Shown here: piece by piece, positions 29,501 to 44,500 of the stretch
Layout of the letters: each line of letters starts with the position of its first letter
How positions within the stretch are numbered: position 1 is the stretch's first letter
Assembly (NCBI GenBank): GCA_027563145.1
Contig: CP071309.1
Span: 1-64,000, forward strand
Length of the DNA: 64,000 nucleotides
DNA from: Halocatena halophila
GTDB lineage: Archaea; Halobacteriota; Halobacteria; Halobacteriales; Haloarculaceae
Direction: 5' to 3'
Position numbers and translations under genes: made by a program
Notes under the pieces: model-generated
Seen by the model: the letters and a program-made list of their open reading frames with translations, nothing else
Database searches by the model: none
What the model was told of the DNA's origin: nothing

Positions 29501-32500
29501 GCCGCGTACGAGCCCCAGAAAGAACCGATTGCGGGATGGGACAACGACATCAATTATGGATTGACCTGGGACATAGGCGCACTCAACTACGAAGTGGGTG
29601 ATCTCCAGGATCGGGTCGGCACGCTCGAATCACAGGTCTCCACACTCCAGAGCGATCTCGACAGCCTCGAGAGTTCCTTCGGCTCGCACCATCACGACAA
29701 TCGCTACTACCGGAAAGGGCAGATTGACGATCAATTCGTCGATCGTAGCGGTGACACAATGACCGGGGCGCTAACAATCGACACAACGAACGGCGACGGT
29801 GAGGCGTTCGGAGCAAGCGGCTTCGTGTCCGAATACTGGGCTGCGGTCCAAGACGGGAACGGGAGAGTCGCCCACTATTGGAACGTTGAACCGAACACGC
29901 AGAACGTTCTCGTCGAGAATGAAGGGGCGGCATGGCTCGCAATGAACGGCGGGTCGGTCGAGGTGGATGTTTACTCTGGTACAGCAGGTGATGCCGGGAG
30001 TCCACCGAGCTGGACGCGAGTCCTAGATGCGACCGAGGACGGACTCGGGCTCCCAGCAGGTGGCGAGCTCGGTGCTGATCTCAATGCTGGAGGTAACGCG
30101 ATCACGTCGATCGCGAGCGCCGGGCTCAAGCCATCCGGCGACTCGGCGCTCTCGATCACAGATGGGTCGGGAAATTCGAACAACAACCCAATGGACATCA
30201 ACTACAACGATCGGGATCTTCGATTTCGGTCGGCACTCACAGGAGATCCGACGATGGAGCTCGGACTCTACGGCGACGTGGGAATCCCTACCGGGAGGCT
30301 GCTCCTCGAACAGCACGCATCCACGATTAGAATGGGAGGGAACAACACAGGCCCTCACACGATCGAATTCGGCGATGATGAGGGCAAGGGCCTAAATCTA
30401 CTCTATCGAACGAGTCCGAACTCGCTCAAAGTGGAATATCCCGACGGGACCGAGATTTGGCGTACCGATCGTGACCCAGCCTCGGTGGACTACTCTGGAA
30501 CTGAATTCGTAGTGCTACCCGTTCGATCGGGCGCACCGAACAACCCGCCCAGCGGAGCGACATGGATCGAGGTGTGAGATGGCTCAGATCGGCACATTCA
30601 GCAAGTACGGGATACCCATCTTCGAGGCCGAGGATGTCCAGGAGCCCGCGATGCCCGTCGATGTCGGTGGACAGATCGGCTGGATCAATCTCGTTCCGTA
30701 TTCGAAACGGGACAAACCAGCCGTCTGCTGCAAAATCAACGACGAGCTCTACGGCTCTTCCCATTCGGTGAATTTGATGATCGATGACTTCGAGGACAGC
30801 GATCTCTCAGAGTACTACTCGCCAAGCAGTTCCGGTTCGGCGTCGATCACATCAGATCCCGACTATCTGCTAACATCAAACTCTGACCATGCGTTGCTCA
30901 TGGATGGTGATCAGGATCTCCGTTCGATGCCTGGAGACGGTTTACCATATTATCCCCAACGGGGTGATATCTTCGAGTTCTACATCCGGCCGACTGACTT
31001 CTACAACACACCGGCGTTTTTCAGAATGAATTTCGGTTGCCAGGGCTACGGAACGAACAATCTCTATCGCATCGAGTGGGAAAGCAATCCGACGCCGGGT
31101 TCGGATCTATCCTTTGAGAAGCGAAAGTATGGAGACAACGTCATCATCCGCGCACCTGCGGATGGTGCTGGCTGCCGCCTCGATCAGACCTACCGAATTC
31201 TCGTTGACTGGGCGTCGTCGGGGAATCTGTTAGCAGTCGCTGCTTATGATATGAGCGGCGATATCGTTGCACCCGCGGACGGAACGCCACTAACATTCGA
31301 TGACGACGAGTACGTTAGTGGCGGGATTCAGTGGGAATCAAACGGTTATTTTGGAGGAGTAATCGACACCTGTCGTACGCTCCCCCCGTAACGAGAGTGT
31401 ATCTGTTGCCCGTGTCGTTTTGTGACGTTTTTCGGGAGGAGTAGAGTCAGGACCGATCGTGTGATCCACGAAATGATATAGAAACATCAATACAAACCAA
31501 TGCCACTGAAACATGAGAAACCGCTTCAAGGCTACCATCCGTCAATTGGCGGATTTGCAGAACCGGATAAGGACGTTTCACGTCCTGCCGAAATGCCACA
31601 GCGGGATGATTGCGATTACGTCGTATCGAACAGCGATCAGCTTGAAAAGCACATCGTGAAGGATGATGTATCGATCTACCTTGACCAGTCGGCGGGCGTG
31701 ATATCGCTCAAGGGGATGGAAGACGTTACTCTCGGCTCTGGCGTCGAGTTGGTTGCGCAGTATTGCGATCCCGACATCGACGGTCGAGGAGCCATCCTCC
31801 ATCAGCCCTACTATGCTCGGCACACTTTCAAGATCGGGTACGGAAACGAGCCCCCGACACTCTGGGGAATTTCGTTCCAGGGGCCGATGCTCGCAGCGGA
31901 CTGGAACGATCGCGACGACTACCCCGAGCCGCAAAACATCTATTTCGATCCGCGCACCGAGGAGCGAACCCATGGCGGAGAGCTATCGCCGTCGGACTGG
32001 TACGCTGGTGGCCTGTTCTGTCACACCGCCAAGGACGCCGGGACGTTTCGTGCGATCGGGTGCGAGTTTATGGGCTGGTCTCTTGCCGGGCTCGAGCTCG
32101 GATCGAGAGAACGGGAAACGCAGGCCGAAATCCGGCGCTGTTCATTCCACAATAATCTCATGGAAACCGCTGGGTACGGTGCTGAGTTGTACAACGGTCA
32201 CACAGATTTCTCGCGCTGCTATTTCGATCGGAACCGACACGGGATCTCAGCGTTCGGTTACCCCACATTGTCCTATCGGCTCATAGAGTCGCTCGTCGGC
32301 GACGGTCTCGGTGCAGGTCACGCGATCGATTTCCACGATCTCGGAGCAAACCTAAGCAATACGGATACTCCGAATATGGGTGGGAAGTTCTTCACTGTGA
32401 AGCGGTCCACCTTCATGATCACTGGCGACATTGCAGACTACAAACAGGAAGCGATCACACAACGAGGACAGTCTCTCGCTGGGCGGGCATTCCACGAGAA

Positions 32501-35500
32501 CAAAGGAGATCTCGACATTCCGGGTGATGAGATCACACGCAGTCACTTCTGGCACGAGGAAGAGCCAGAACCATGTGGCGAACAGGGAGATGCGTATCGA
32601 GAGGGGGCAGATGGAAACAGCTGGACCAGTCTCAACCCTCACGACAACATCTTCGGACCAGAACAATCCAAAGACAAGCTTCGCAAGTACGGCGCACCCC
32701 GAGCGAATCAATCGGACGATTCAGACAAAAAAATGAGAGAATTAGCAGTACAAGGGTTTGGTCCCGGTGGAAACTATCGAATCCTCGTCGACGGCGACGT
32801 CCAGCCGACAGACTCCGTTGACAAGCAGGAATCGATCAACAAGAGAAATGATGGGCGAACTTTGATTAAGGGGTCGATCGGTCCCTGGGAGGACGTGTTT
32901 GAGATCGACGAGGACGCCGTCCCGCTTGAGGCTTCTCTTGAGGAAGCACCTGCGAAGATACTACTCGATAAGGAAAACGTTACTGGGGCATTGACAGGCC
33001 CCGCTTTCTCTCGTGAGCTCGATGAGCAGCAGTCCATGATCAAAAAGCTTCGCGAACGACTGGAATCCGCGAAAATCGTCTGGGGAGGTGAGTGAACATG
33101 CCCGATCACGACGACGGCCTGTATCCTGGTCGCGAAGGAGCGGACGGAGATTATGAACAATCACAACGGTCCGAACTCCCCGCACTCGCCGAACAGGCCA
33201 TGACGTTTGAGCAGTCAGAGTCTTCTGAAAAATCTGAGATCATACAACGGGTACGGAACTTCGTCAAGTGGCTCCTTCCCGACGACAGTGATACTGACGG
33301 AGAAGGGCGCACAGGCTTTCTATCGACACGAGTTGAGTTCCACGCTCTTGCAATCGGTGGGTTCCTGGGATTAATCGCAGCTCATCAGGGTGACGTTGGG
33401 ATCCTCTTGACGTTCCTTCTTGGTGGAGCTGCGGGATCACGACTCCCACTACGGTACGAGAAGATCAAGATCACCAAAAAACATCTGCGCCAAGCTAGGA
33501 AAGAACTCCCGTACACAGTCGCATCGTTCGCAGTGGTGTACGGCTACTACACGGTGGACCTTACGACGCTGCTGGGCCAGTAGATGACAACACCACTTGA
33601 CTACAGATGGATTATGAAATTTACAGGCGAGTTACTTCAATCGTTAATGGAATTGTCTCGTTCGCTCAGCGTAACCAACGAGAAGCGATGGCCTGGGGGC
33701 TCTTCGTGCTCCTGTTCGTTTACGTCGCTTTGGACTTCGTCCCGCTCGCGTCCGGGTACCAGCCCGACGACGGGATTGTCGGCGCTGTGGGGGCGCTGCT
33801 CATCTCGCTGCTGGCGTCAGGACGGCATCGGAGGGAGCAATGATTAGTCCGCTCACAGTCGGTTTAGGGACGCCCGAGCTGCTTCTTTTCCGGATGGCAT
33901 TTGCGGCGGGATTTGCTGTCCTTGCTGCTATAATTTTCCTCTCATTTCGTATTGATGCCGACTACAACGATGGTATTTACTGGGTGTTGGGATCAATTGC
34001 AGGCCTCCTTTTTCTCTTCGCCGCAGGTGGAGAGAATTTTTCTGTTCCGATTCCAGGCTTGATCTGGGGAATCGCCGCGATCTACCTAACGTTCGGGTTC
34101 GGGATCCTGGTAGGATGGCTACTTCCCTACGACGCTGATGTAGCGATGCGACGAGATAGCTACTAATGGTTGATCTGGGCTACTTCTTCTTTTTTGACTC
34201 TTGTGTAAACATTGTCCTATAGAGCTTGTATTTACACAAGGGTAGAAAAACAGAGGTTAGCCCTCAATAGAAATATGGAACACGAATTGTTACCTTAGGT
34301 ATAGAGGATCTAAAGGATGTCTGAAAATGGACACCCCAAACTTGATCTCCCAAGCAGATGGGGGATCATTAAGATGGGTGCTACAACCCTTGTGACTGAA
34401 GAAGTCGATGGAGAGCATATTGTTCGATTCTCACGCACATCAGACTACTCTGGGGGTGATGCTATGGTAGGGGTCTATCGGATCGAGGGCGGGAAAGCAC
34501 ATGAAGAGTTTCGCGAGCTTGGGGGATCTGAAAAATCTTGGCACGTTTTGCAGGACCGAATTAATAGGGTCAAATAAATTCCTGATACAAGTTCGCAAAA
34601 AGTCGCGATAGTTTTGTCTCTTCTATCACTTCTTGTGTAAATATAGCTCCTACAGAGCAATCTTTACACAAGGGATTAGAAAAAATGGAGGTCAGCTGAG
34701 CGGTCGATTACCATCGATAGCGATATCGTCGATGTTGTCGGTGAATTTCCGCATACAGTCTTCGCAGAGACGGAGGATCACCAATCCCCCGTCTTTCTCA
34801 AGTCGCATATCTCCCTCTGCGGGAGCGTCCTTGCAGTCTTTGCACATGTCCATGATCTGTTCATCCTCGTCCCACAGTCCAGCTCCAAGTATTGTTGATG
34901 CCATTGTGTTACCTATTCACTAATTCAACATAATCCTACTCGTCCTGTTCAAGAACTGCAACAGACACGGTCTCACCAGCGAATTCCTTCCCGAGAGTAA
35001 TCCGTCCTCTCGAATCCGCTTTGATCTCACTCTTTATATTTTCGTGATCTGTTTCTACGTATACTTCCATATTGTCCACACACACCTATCTACCCACTTT
35101 CTATTAAAGATTGTGGGCCTATTTCCACAGATACCCATTCAGTGATCCGCTGGGTTATCTGTCGGCTTAGTCATCCCGTACCTCACACCCGCACGAAACA
35201 ACCCCGTCGTAGTAGGAGACTTTCTTGTTGTACGATCCGCCACAGTACGGACACCGATCGGATGCGTCAGTCATCAGAGTACCTCCTGTGCGGCTTCTTT
35301 CGTAACTGGCTCGTAATGTTCGAGCAGATCCTTTTCGCTGATGAGACGTGGGTTCCCGCCAAGCGTTGAGACCTCACCAATCAAATATTGTTTGAAGTAC
35401 CATCCTGGTGGCCCGTAACTATCAACTTCAACGTCGTAATTCCAGACCCGCTCAAGAACGTACCAGAATTCCTCTGGATCATCGTCTCCTGCGAGCTTGA

Positions 35501-38500
35501 ATGGCTGTCCGCTGTCGAACTTGAACTCAGGGGGATCAGATGGATGGGTGAGATTTTCAGTCATCACAGGGCACCTCCTGGTCAGTGAACGTTTGAAGCG
35601 ATGGCTGTTCGCCAGTAAGCAGTGTCATGCAGAGGGCTTTCGCCAAATTTACCGGGACAGCGTTTCCGATCTGTCGCTTGGTCTCAGTCTTGTTACCGGC
35701 AAACTGGTAGTCGTCTGGGAAGCCCATCGCCGCTGCGAGCTCGCGTGGCTCAAGCATTCGAAACCGAATGTCCAGCCCCCACGGGAAACACTCCGGAACA
35801 ACGAGTGCAAACCTGTCCTTCGTAGTTACTGTCGGGAGCGGCTCGTCGACGGATTGTGGCCCCCCGTTGCCATAATATTCGATAAGATATGGGCTGGCGA
35901 GATATGGATCCGATCCACGAGCGGTGACAGTCGGGTAGGGGTCCTCGATGTCGTGTGTCCGCGGGCGCTGTCCTGAGCGCTCGCTGTGGTACGGCACTAG
36001 GAACGGCTCGGGGCAATACAGTCCGATGGCCCCCCTCGTTGCAATAGTTGGAAGCGGTCGGTCGAGATCTCTCGCGACTGATCCACCGTGCTGCCCCAGC
36101 ACGAATGACCCACACATGTCCTCTTCGTCCCCGCCGTCCGTAGCAACCGCAGCTGGAGCACGCGCGAGAAACGGTTCATCGATTTCAGCCGCAACTCGAG
36201 GGACACGCTCGGCCTTGACAATATTTTTCTGTAGCTTCGAAACCTCCGGCTTGCCGAGCTCCTCAACAGCATTAGCAAAAGGTTCGAGAGTATCGTGTGT
36301 GTATCGTCGGAGGCCCTCGGCGATGCGCTGCATAGTGTTGTTTACTAGCGGCCTCGATCGACTCCAGATCGACTCGCCTCGATCGTCCCAATCAATGATC
36401 TCAGCAGCCGACCGATAAGGCTCCGTATCGTCGCCTCCCTCCGGTGAGTGGGTCGGTTCCGGGAATTGAGCTCGTTTCCCCTTTCGGCCAGCGACGAAGA
36501 GCCGCCGTCGGGTCGTCGCATCTCCAAAGTCAGCCGCGTTAAGTTCCCGCCAATCAACGGAATAGCCGAGGGCGTGAAGGCTGTTTATCCAGGCTTCGAA
36601 GATTTCACCATTCCGTGAGGGCTGCCCCTCGTGGACAGGTCCCCACGATTGCAGCTCGGTTACGTTCTCTACGAGAAATGCATCGACATTGAGCTTCTCA
36701 AGCCAATCTACTACGTGCCACGGGGATGCCCGCCGCTGCTCGGTGACTGGCTTGCCCCCACGCGCACGTGAAAAATGTGTACATTCGGGAGAAGCAACGA
36801 GCAGATCGACATTGGGCTCATCCTCGAAGAGATCGGGCGGATGGAGCTCTTCGACGCTCGCATTGTAGTGATCGGCCCACGGATGATTCCGCTGGTGAGT
36901 CTCGATCGCGATATCCCAATGATTGACCGGGATCAGTTCGATCTCACGGTCGAGATCTTCAGCAGCGAGAGCAAGACCAGTGCTCGTTCCGCCACCGCCA
37001 CAGAAAAGATCGATTGCTCTGAGTGTACTACTCATCGTCATGCAACCTCCGTCAACTTTCGCTGCTTGGTTTCGTGATCAACAAACGATGGAGTCACTGC
37101 TGGATCAAAGTTGCACACTAGGTGCTCGGTCGCCTCCGAGGACTCGCGGCACATTCGGTGGTGTCGATCTCGGGACAACACGTGATAGTCATTTAGCCCC
37201 GAGGGGAGTTCCGAGTACGAGACCATCCAGCGTCCGTTGACATCGGTCAGTGACTCGACGAACTCCGTGTGATCGAACTTCGTGCCATAGTAGTGCTCTC
37301 CCCCAACGTATGGCGGGTCGCAGTAAAACACCACGTCGACGTCGCTGTCGTCGTACTTCTTGAGGATATCCCTGTAGTCTTGGTTCTCGATAATTACCTG
37401 CCGAAACCGCTCAGACAGCTCATAGATGCGTTCCCGAGCGTTATCGAACGTCCGAGCAGGTGAGCGCTTCGCGCGGACTTTGAATCCGTTCCGCATGGCA
37501 ATCTCACCGGAGAACTGCATATACCGAAGAGTGAAAAACCGGCCAGCACGCTCAATCTCATCCTCTGGACGGTATCCATCGAAGAAGTCCGAAACCCATT
37601 CATCGTATACAGTCCGAGCGTACGGTACTGATCGAACCCACTCAAGAAGTTCGTCCTCACGCTCGCGAAGGACCGTAAAGAACTGTACGAGATCGTCGTT
37701 GATGTCGTTATAGATCTCAACAGTTGACTGGGATTTGTTGTAGAGAACGGCCCCACTTCCACCGAAGACATCCACGAAGCAGGTGTGCGGTGGCAGTTTT
37801 GATAGAATCCACTCACATCTTCGCCCTTTCCCTCCAGGATAGGGAAAGACGGAAACGCAGTTGTTTGGCCGCTCGTACGATTTGATTTTGCTATCATTCA
37901 TCATTGACAACTCCATAATCATCGAGAACAGCAATCACTTCGCGAGCCCATTTGCGGTCTTTCTCTTTTTCTCCTTCACTGAGTTCAGAATACGCCATCC
38001 AGTTCTGTTCCCATCTGTCCTCCAACTCCTCGGGGATATCGTGATGGTCCGCAACGTATCGTGACCAGGACATCCACTGTCGATGTTCGAGGCCGGACAG
38101 GGCTTCGATCAGCTCGTCTGGGAGTTCGTCGTCCTGTTCCTGATCTTCTATCGTACTGTCGGCTGCATGAAGGTGTGACTTCGAACAAAACCGATCTCCT
38201 GTGTGTGGATCTCGATGATAACGCTCTCCCAGTTCCCCATCGCAGAACGAACACCGACGATTCTCGCGTTCAGTGTCGTCAGTCATCGCCCGCCACCTCA
38301 TACGGTTCGATCTCCAGAGTGATCTCGAACTCCCACGACACTCCCGATTGAGGCATCCACCGCCGGACGTTGGAGGCAGGGGCCTGCTTCTCCCGGATTG
38401 GAATATTTTCCTCCGAGCACAACGTACAGAGTTTTGCCTCGCCCTCCTCGAGTGGCGCATCGAAGACCATCCCCATCGGCTGTCCGGGGGTGGTGTCAAA

Positions 38501-41500
38501 CGATACCGAGAACTGAGATGCACCAATGGAGAACATCAGCTCTCCGTCGAAGTAACAGCGGACCTTCCCATCGGGGGTTGGGACGAGTGCAGTATCGGGG
38601 TCTGCGTTCCGCTGGTCAACCGGGGGCAACTGGTCACTGTCGAAATCGTCACTCATCATTGCAGTCCTCCAAGATGTGGTCGATAGCGTCGTCGGTCTCT
38701 CCGTCATTGAGATCGAACATTGAGCCACACTGCTGACACTCGTGAATTAACTCGTCAGTCATGGGTCTACCTCGTTGTGAACAGCCTTTGCCTCGCAGAT
38801 TTTGTCGTCGAACGACATCTCGGGGTCGAGCCGCTCCCAGAGTTCATCGATCTGCGCCCCCCGCAGGACGAACGTCTCGTCGCCGATCTCGAACTCGGCG
38901 GTGCGCGGGACGAACGTCTCGCCGCGAATTCCAAACAGTGAGCCGTCAGTCATGACTCCTCCTCATCCATCGCGTCGATGAGTTTGTCCCACGGAACGGC
39001 GTCCTCGAACTCGCGTCCTCGAAATTTTCGGTGATAGAATCCCCTCCACTCTATCGTGTTTGAATTGTCAGTCACAATCAACCCCCTATCGTCGTCTCCG
39101 GCACGACAACGAACTCGTCGCCGTCAGAGACAACCATCGGCTCGCTGCATTCGTGTTCGTCAGTCAAGACATACGATTCGTCGCGGTACACGGTCCAACT
39201 TTTCACTCCGTCAACTTTCCATCCGATAGCCTCTAACAACTCCTCCGGCGAGCTGCCAAAGTCTGCACGGACTCCAATGTCTTGGCCGTTGATTGTGATT
39301 ATCAACGTCTCAGTGTCGGACTTGTCAGTCATCGATATCCTCCAGGTACTCCCCAGCGTCCGGAAGAGTTGGATCAGTCGGTTCGATCTCCGGGAAAAAT
39401 TGGTTCAGGACGGCTTTTCCGGCATGACTGTTACACCACTCGATTGTTTCGTCATCAGCCATCTTCGTGCCCACGTCGATCACGGCGATGGGCCGGGCCA
39501 CCGGAATAAAATCGCCTTGTTCCTCGTCAAACTTGCAGCGGTCGCCGAGTTTCTCGCCGTGAACGACGAACCGGTCGCCCGGTTCGCCTGACTCTGTCTC
39601 CTTCAGTTGATGGAAGACTGTGATGTATCGTGATGTCTCGTCGGATTCGTCAGTCAATGAAACGCACCTCCGTTCGGCCGCTATGCCCGTGAATCTCACG
39701 AGTTGCCTCAATACCATCTGGAGCCGGTTTAAACGCCACGCCGTTCGATGACGTAGCAAGGTCGTCGTTGCCGTCGTTTTGCCACTGCATGTGGACGGCT
39801 CCATCGGGATACTCCACGCCGACCGCAACAACGCCCGTTCCGGATGTCCCAGTATTGTCCTTGTGTCGAACGAGTTCGAAACGACGGATAGCGCATTTGG
39901 AACCGTCAGTCATTGTCATCCTCCAGTTCTCCAAGAATCCACGCTAAAACGTCGCAGTAGGAATGATATCGTCCCTTAGCGTAGTTCGAGCCTGCTCTGT
40001 CAGATTCTTCACACGCCTTTTGATATAGCGATTCATACTCGTCGCGTTCACTGCGAAGGAACTCCTTCAGCTGTTCGAGCTCGTCACTCGTCATCGTCGA
40101 AACACCTCGCGAAGCCGAGCTAAGAAATGCTCGTCGCAGAATCTCGTACTCGTGGGCGCTCCACCCGGACCATCTCCGGGATAGGCAGTCGTTATTACCC
40201 ATTCTGCCTCATCTTGGCAAGGGATTGGATCTTTTTTCGGGCCGGGATAGTCTTGATGCGTGCACTCTAAATCACGCGTGTAGCGTTCGATCGTGCGCTG
40301 TGGTTCGCATTCATGGCCCTCGATTGACTCCGCGTCGATGTCGTTCGATGCATGACCACAGCAAGTCAACTCTCCAGTAATGGCGTGCTGGTGAGTTGCT
40401 GTACGGTCGCACAACGCACACTGCTGATTTTCCGTGGAGGGTTCAGCCATTGTTGAAATGCACCACCGGACAACGAGGGTTCTCGCACACCCACCATGGA
40501 GCGTGGTCGTCCATCTCAGATGATCGATCTTCGCAGTGTGGACACTGATCGAAGTCGGCCATCAGCACCAACACCTCCCTTCAGCCCATCGTGTGAGTCT
40601 GTTGTTCTTGACCTCTCTATCGTAGTCGTCGTACCCACTGTCTTTCTTCGGAGGAGCCAGATCCTCAGCCATGTCACGGGGAACATGCCACGACACCTGT
40701 CCAGTCGGCGTCTCGATCCAGACGATAGCCCATTCGTCTGGAGCGTCGGGATCTGGTTTCCAGCCGGACGGGGCGTGTGTCGCTTGAGCTAGCGCACACG
40801 CCAGCAAGTTCCGGTCCTCGTAGACCTCGTCGATCGCCTTCTCTTCAGTGTCATCGACACCACCCATCGCGTACTGATCTACAAGGACGTGAGTCTCCCC
40901 TTCATCTTGAGGATCATAGACAGTATCTATAATCCCTCCACCAATCGGATTGCCATCTGCGATAAGGACGGCTGCATAGCCTTCGTCGGATTCTGTGGGT
41001 ACTTCACGACCCATATCTTCGTATGGCATTATAATAGTCCACGTCGTACCGGACCTCTCAATCTCCCACGGACCTGGCACGCGGAGGTAGCCGAACTCGC
41101 CTACGATCACAAACTCGTTGATAGAATCTGGCACATTAGTCATCGATATCACACTCTCTTGTTGGGGTCTCCCCCAAATAGACCGAGATTGCATCTCTCG
41201 TATTACAGTCGCACGAAAGGGTCCGTTCCTCATCATCCCAAACGCATTCTATACCACAGTCTGCACATGTTTCACCGTGCCAGTGAGAGGCATACGCTGT
41301 GGCTCTCTGGCTCATCGTCAGGCCACCTCCTCTGAATCCTCAACGACCTGATCAGGGGTCGTTGCCTTGTCGTCTACGTAGATATCGGCCGACCCTTTTT
41401 CACAGATCATTCCATGCCAGCGGACGCCCCACTCTGTGAGCTTCGCGGCCGTCTGTCCTGCCTCTGACCACGGACGGGCAGTCCAGATGATGATGGTGTG

Positions 41501-44500
41501 GCCGCTTCGATACTGTCGATTTACCCACTCGATCATATCTTTGTTCGGCAGTGTCGGTCTATCCGTAAAGTACGTCCCACCGTCCGCCGCCGATAGTGTT
41601 TTGTCGAAATCGACGGCGATGCGCTGATGACCCTCACTGTCGGACGTATCAGTCATAGTTCAGCCTCTGGGAGGTTCGGATACAGTTTGCTGATCTCCAT
41701 CGGTTTTCGATACACTCCGAAGGTTCCATTTTTCGTCGACGCTGCCATGTCGGCGAGGTGAACGAGTTCCTCAAGAGATGTCTCGGGCTCGGGTCCCTCG
41801 TACCAGGGTCCCATGTGCGACGCGATCGCGTCGGCGACCCAATCATCCAGGTCACTATCATAGACGAGCGCTGCTGCCTGGAGATCGTGATCCTTCGCTG
41901 CTCGATCGCCATCCTCGTACGCGTCTCCGTACTTGCAGAGATCGTGGAGCAATACAGCTGCTCGACCAAGATCTCTCTCGTAGGATGAGATAGCCCCTTG
42001 CTCAAGATAGGAATCAACGAGACGCTCGTAAGCGGTCGCGACCATCAGCGTGTGAATCCAGAGACCGCGCTCGCCACAACAGAACGGATTGTGATGCTTG
42101 TACGAGCTCGCTGCTGGAGCGTGCCAGAAATAGTCAGGGACGTTTGACTGGATGACCTCTATCGTTGTCCAATAGATATCACCATCGTCGATAAGACGGA
42201 GTGGAGGTAATGCCCTGTCAACCTCGTCTCGTTTCTCCTGGACTCGCCTATGCAGTATCTGTGAGGAATTATTTGTCATTGTCCACCCTCGAATAGAGTG
42301 AGTCGAGTGTTCCGTACACGTCCTCAATGAACTTCGTAACGTCTGTGGGGATCTCTCGATCATCGATCCGCCCAAGGTGGCGCATCGCTCGATGCATGTG
42401 TTCGTACTGCTCTTGTGGAATTCTGTTGTCTGACTTGTCTTCATTCATAATATCACGCTTCAAACCATCTCATCAGCTTCTTGGAAAATTTCTGAGCCCT
42501 GTTCCGTAAGGCCGTAGATCCGACCTTTTTTGCGCTCATCGGGCACCAGAAGATCGATAATCTCCTTCTCCCGCAATTCCGACAGTGCACGAGAGACATG
42601 AGTCCTCTGAATTTCAGTATCCTCGCTAATCGTAGACGGAATTGCCGGTCGGTCTTCAAGTCTGTCCAAGATTTTCAACCGGTATTCTGACCGGATAACA
42701 AAACTAACTTTGTCCCAATCGGTCTCGCCGTCTGGCCGCTGTTCTGTTGCCATAATAGATGGGACGGGACTTGAACCCGCACGTTGCGATGCTCCACGGC
42801 GGCTGGCCGCAGCTCTACCACATCATCGACGCCGATTTTACCGAGGGCGTCACCCCGAACGCCGATGAGGCTTGTCACGCGGCAGGACGCTAGTCCCGAC
42901 GCATAGCCTTGAGCTACCCATCTATTACCAGATAACGTCCGCATATAGATAAATATTTTCAGTGTATATTACGATGGCATCGTTATATACACAGACACAG
43001 ATTCAAATTTGCACTGACGGCGACAAAGTTGGGGTATATGAAGACCGAATACGAAACCCCGACAATGAGACACCGGGGACTCCTAACGGAGAAAGATCGA
43101 GAATTCTTGCGCAATCTCGATCCAGACGAGCTTGACGAGCTCGACGAGGATACAATCAAAAAATTGCGAAACATTCGGTACAATTTCCGACAGCGGACAG
43201 AGAATACCGAAGAGGACATCGAAATCCTTCGAGAGGCCGGACAGGATGATCTTGTTGAGGAGTTCTACGCTGCTGTGGGGCGGTTCGAGAGACTAGAATC
43301 AAAGTTGTTCGAGCTCCAGGATCAACTTGAAGAGTGAACAGGTCGGAGGCACATATGATTTATACTATGCTGTAGTTGTCTAATAATATGTCATCTGCTT
43401 ACCCTCAACGTCTTGATCCACCGATAGATCACTCCACCACATTTCCTCTGGAAACTATGACGAAAGGTCAACGAGACGTTTATCAACGGTTCATTACGGT
43501 GCGACGAGAAGATAGGTTCAATGTTCATCAGCCAATCTGGCTCGCACTTGTCCTCACACGAGATCGACCAGCAACACAGCTCTCAACCCTCGAAACACCT
43601 CCTAAATCAGATTTACCGGATGTTACCACGACAGAGCTTGTTGAGACGTTTGATCTCCAATACCAGCGACTCAGAGACGATTTAATTATCGCTTCACGAA
43701 CACAGTGGCGACTCGACATGCTCCCAACATCTGATATAGAGGCGAATAACGCCTTTCACCGACGGTATGGTTGCATGTTTGGATATCCACGATCTGATGT
43801 TGAAAAATTCATAGAGAACGATACGGTCACTTGTGATTGGGAAGGATCATCCTCGCTGGACAGCTTCGATACAAAGGAACTTGCCTACACTACATTTGTT
43901 CCATACCAACCAGCTGATTCTGTCAATGGGATCGGACGGGCTATCACAGCGGGGAAAGAGAACCGACAAACAATAGCAGAATGTGCTGATCGATGGAATC
44001 TCCCAGCATTGGATTCTTACGCAAATCTGCTTTATTACGACGAACTCACTACGCTCACTCTTTTGTAAAATGGGCCGTCGCCGACCCGTCGTCAAGTTCC
44101 AACTATTTCAGCTATCCAGCCACGGAAACTAAATCGTCGTGGGGAGTGATCCCCGCTACTGGTTCATCAAACCGTGTTCATCTAAACTCTATAGACGCAT
44201 CCGCAATCTCTGCACTTCTTTTCGGAGACTTCTTTGAACCCTCCAGTGGTTCGGTCGTATTTGTGCTTCTTCGTGTTGCTGCTCCCACAATCGGGGCAAT
44301 CAGGACTGCTAAACAGTCCCATCGATACCTCCGCCGGCGACAGCTTTATTGCTGTCAGATGTGTGGTTACACATAGCGATCTAGTTGTGAAACTCTCGTT
44401 CGGCGTGCCAGCGCCGGATGGGATTTCGTGCCTGTGTCACATCCTGATGAACGGAGAGTTTCACAATCCATTTTACCTCATGATATCATATAATAGTTGC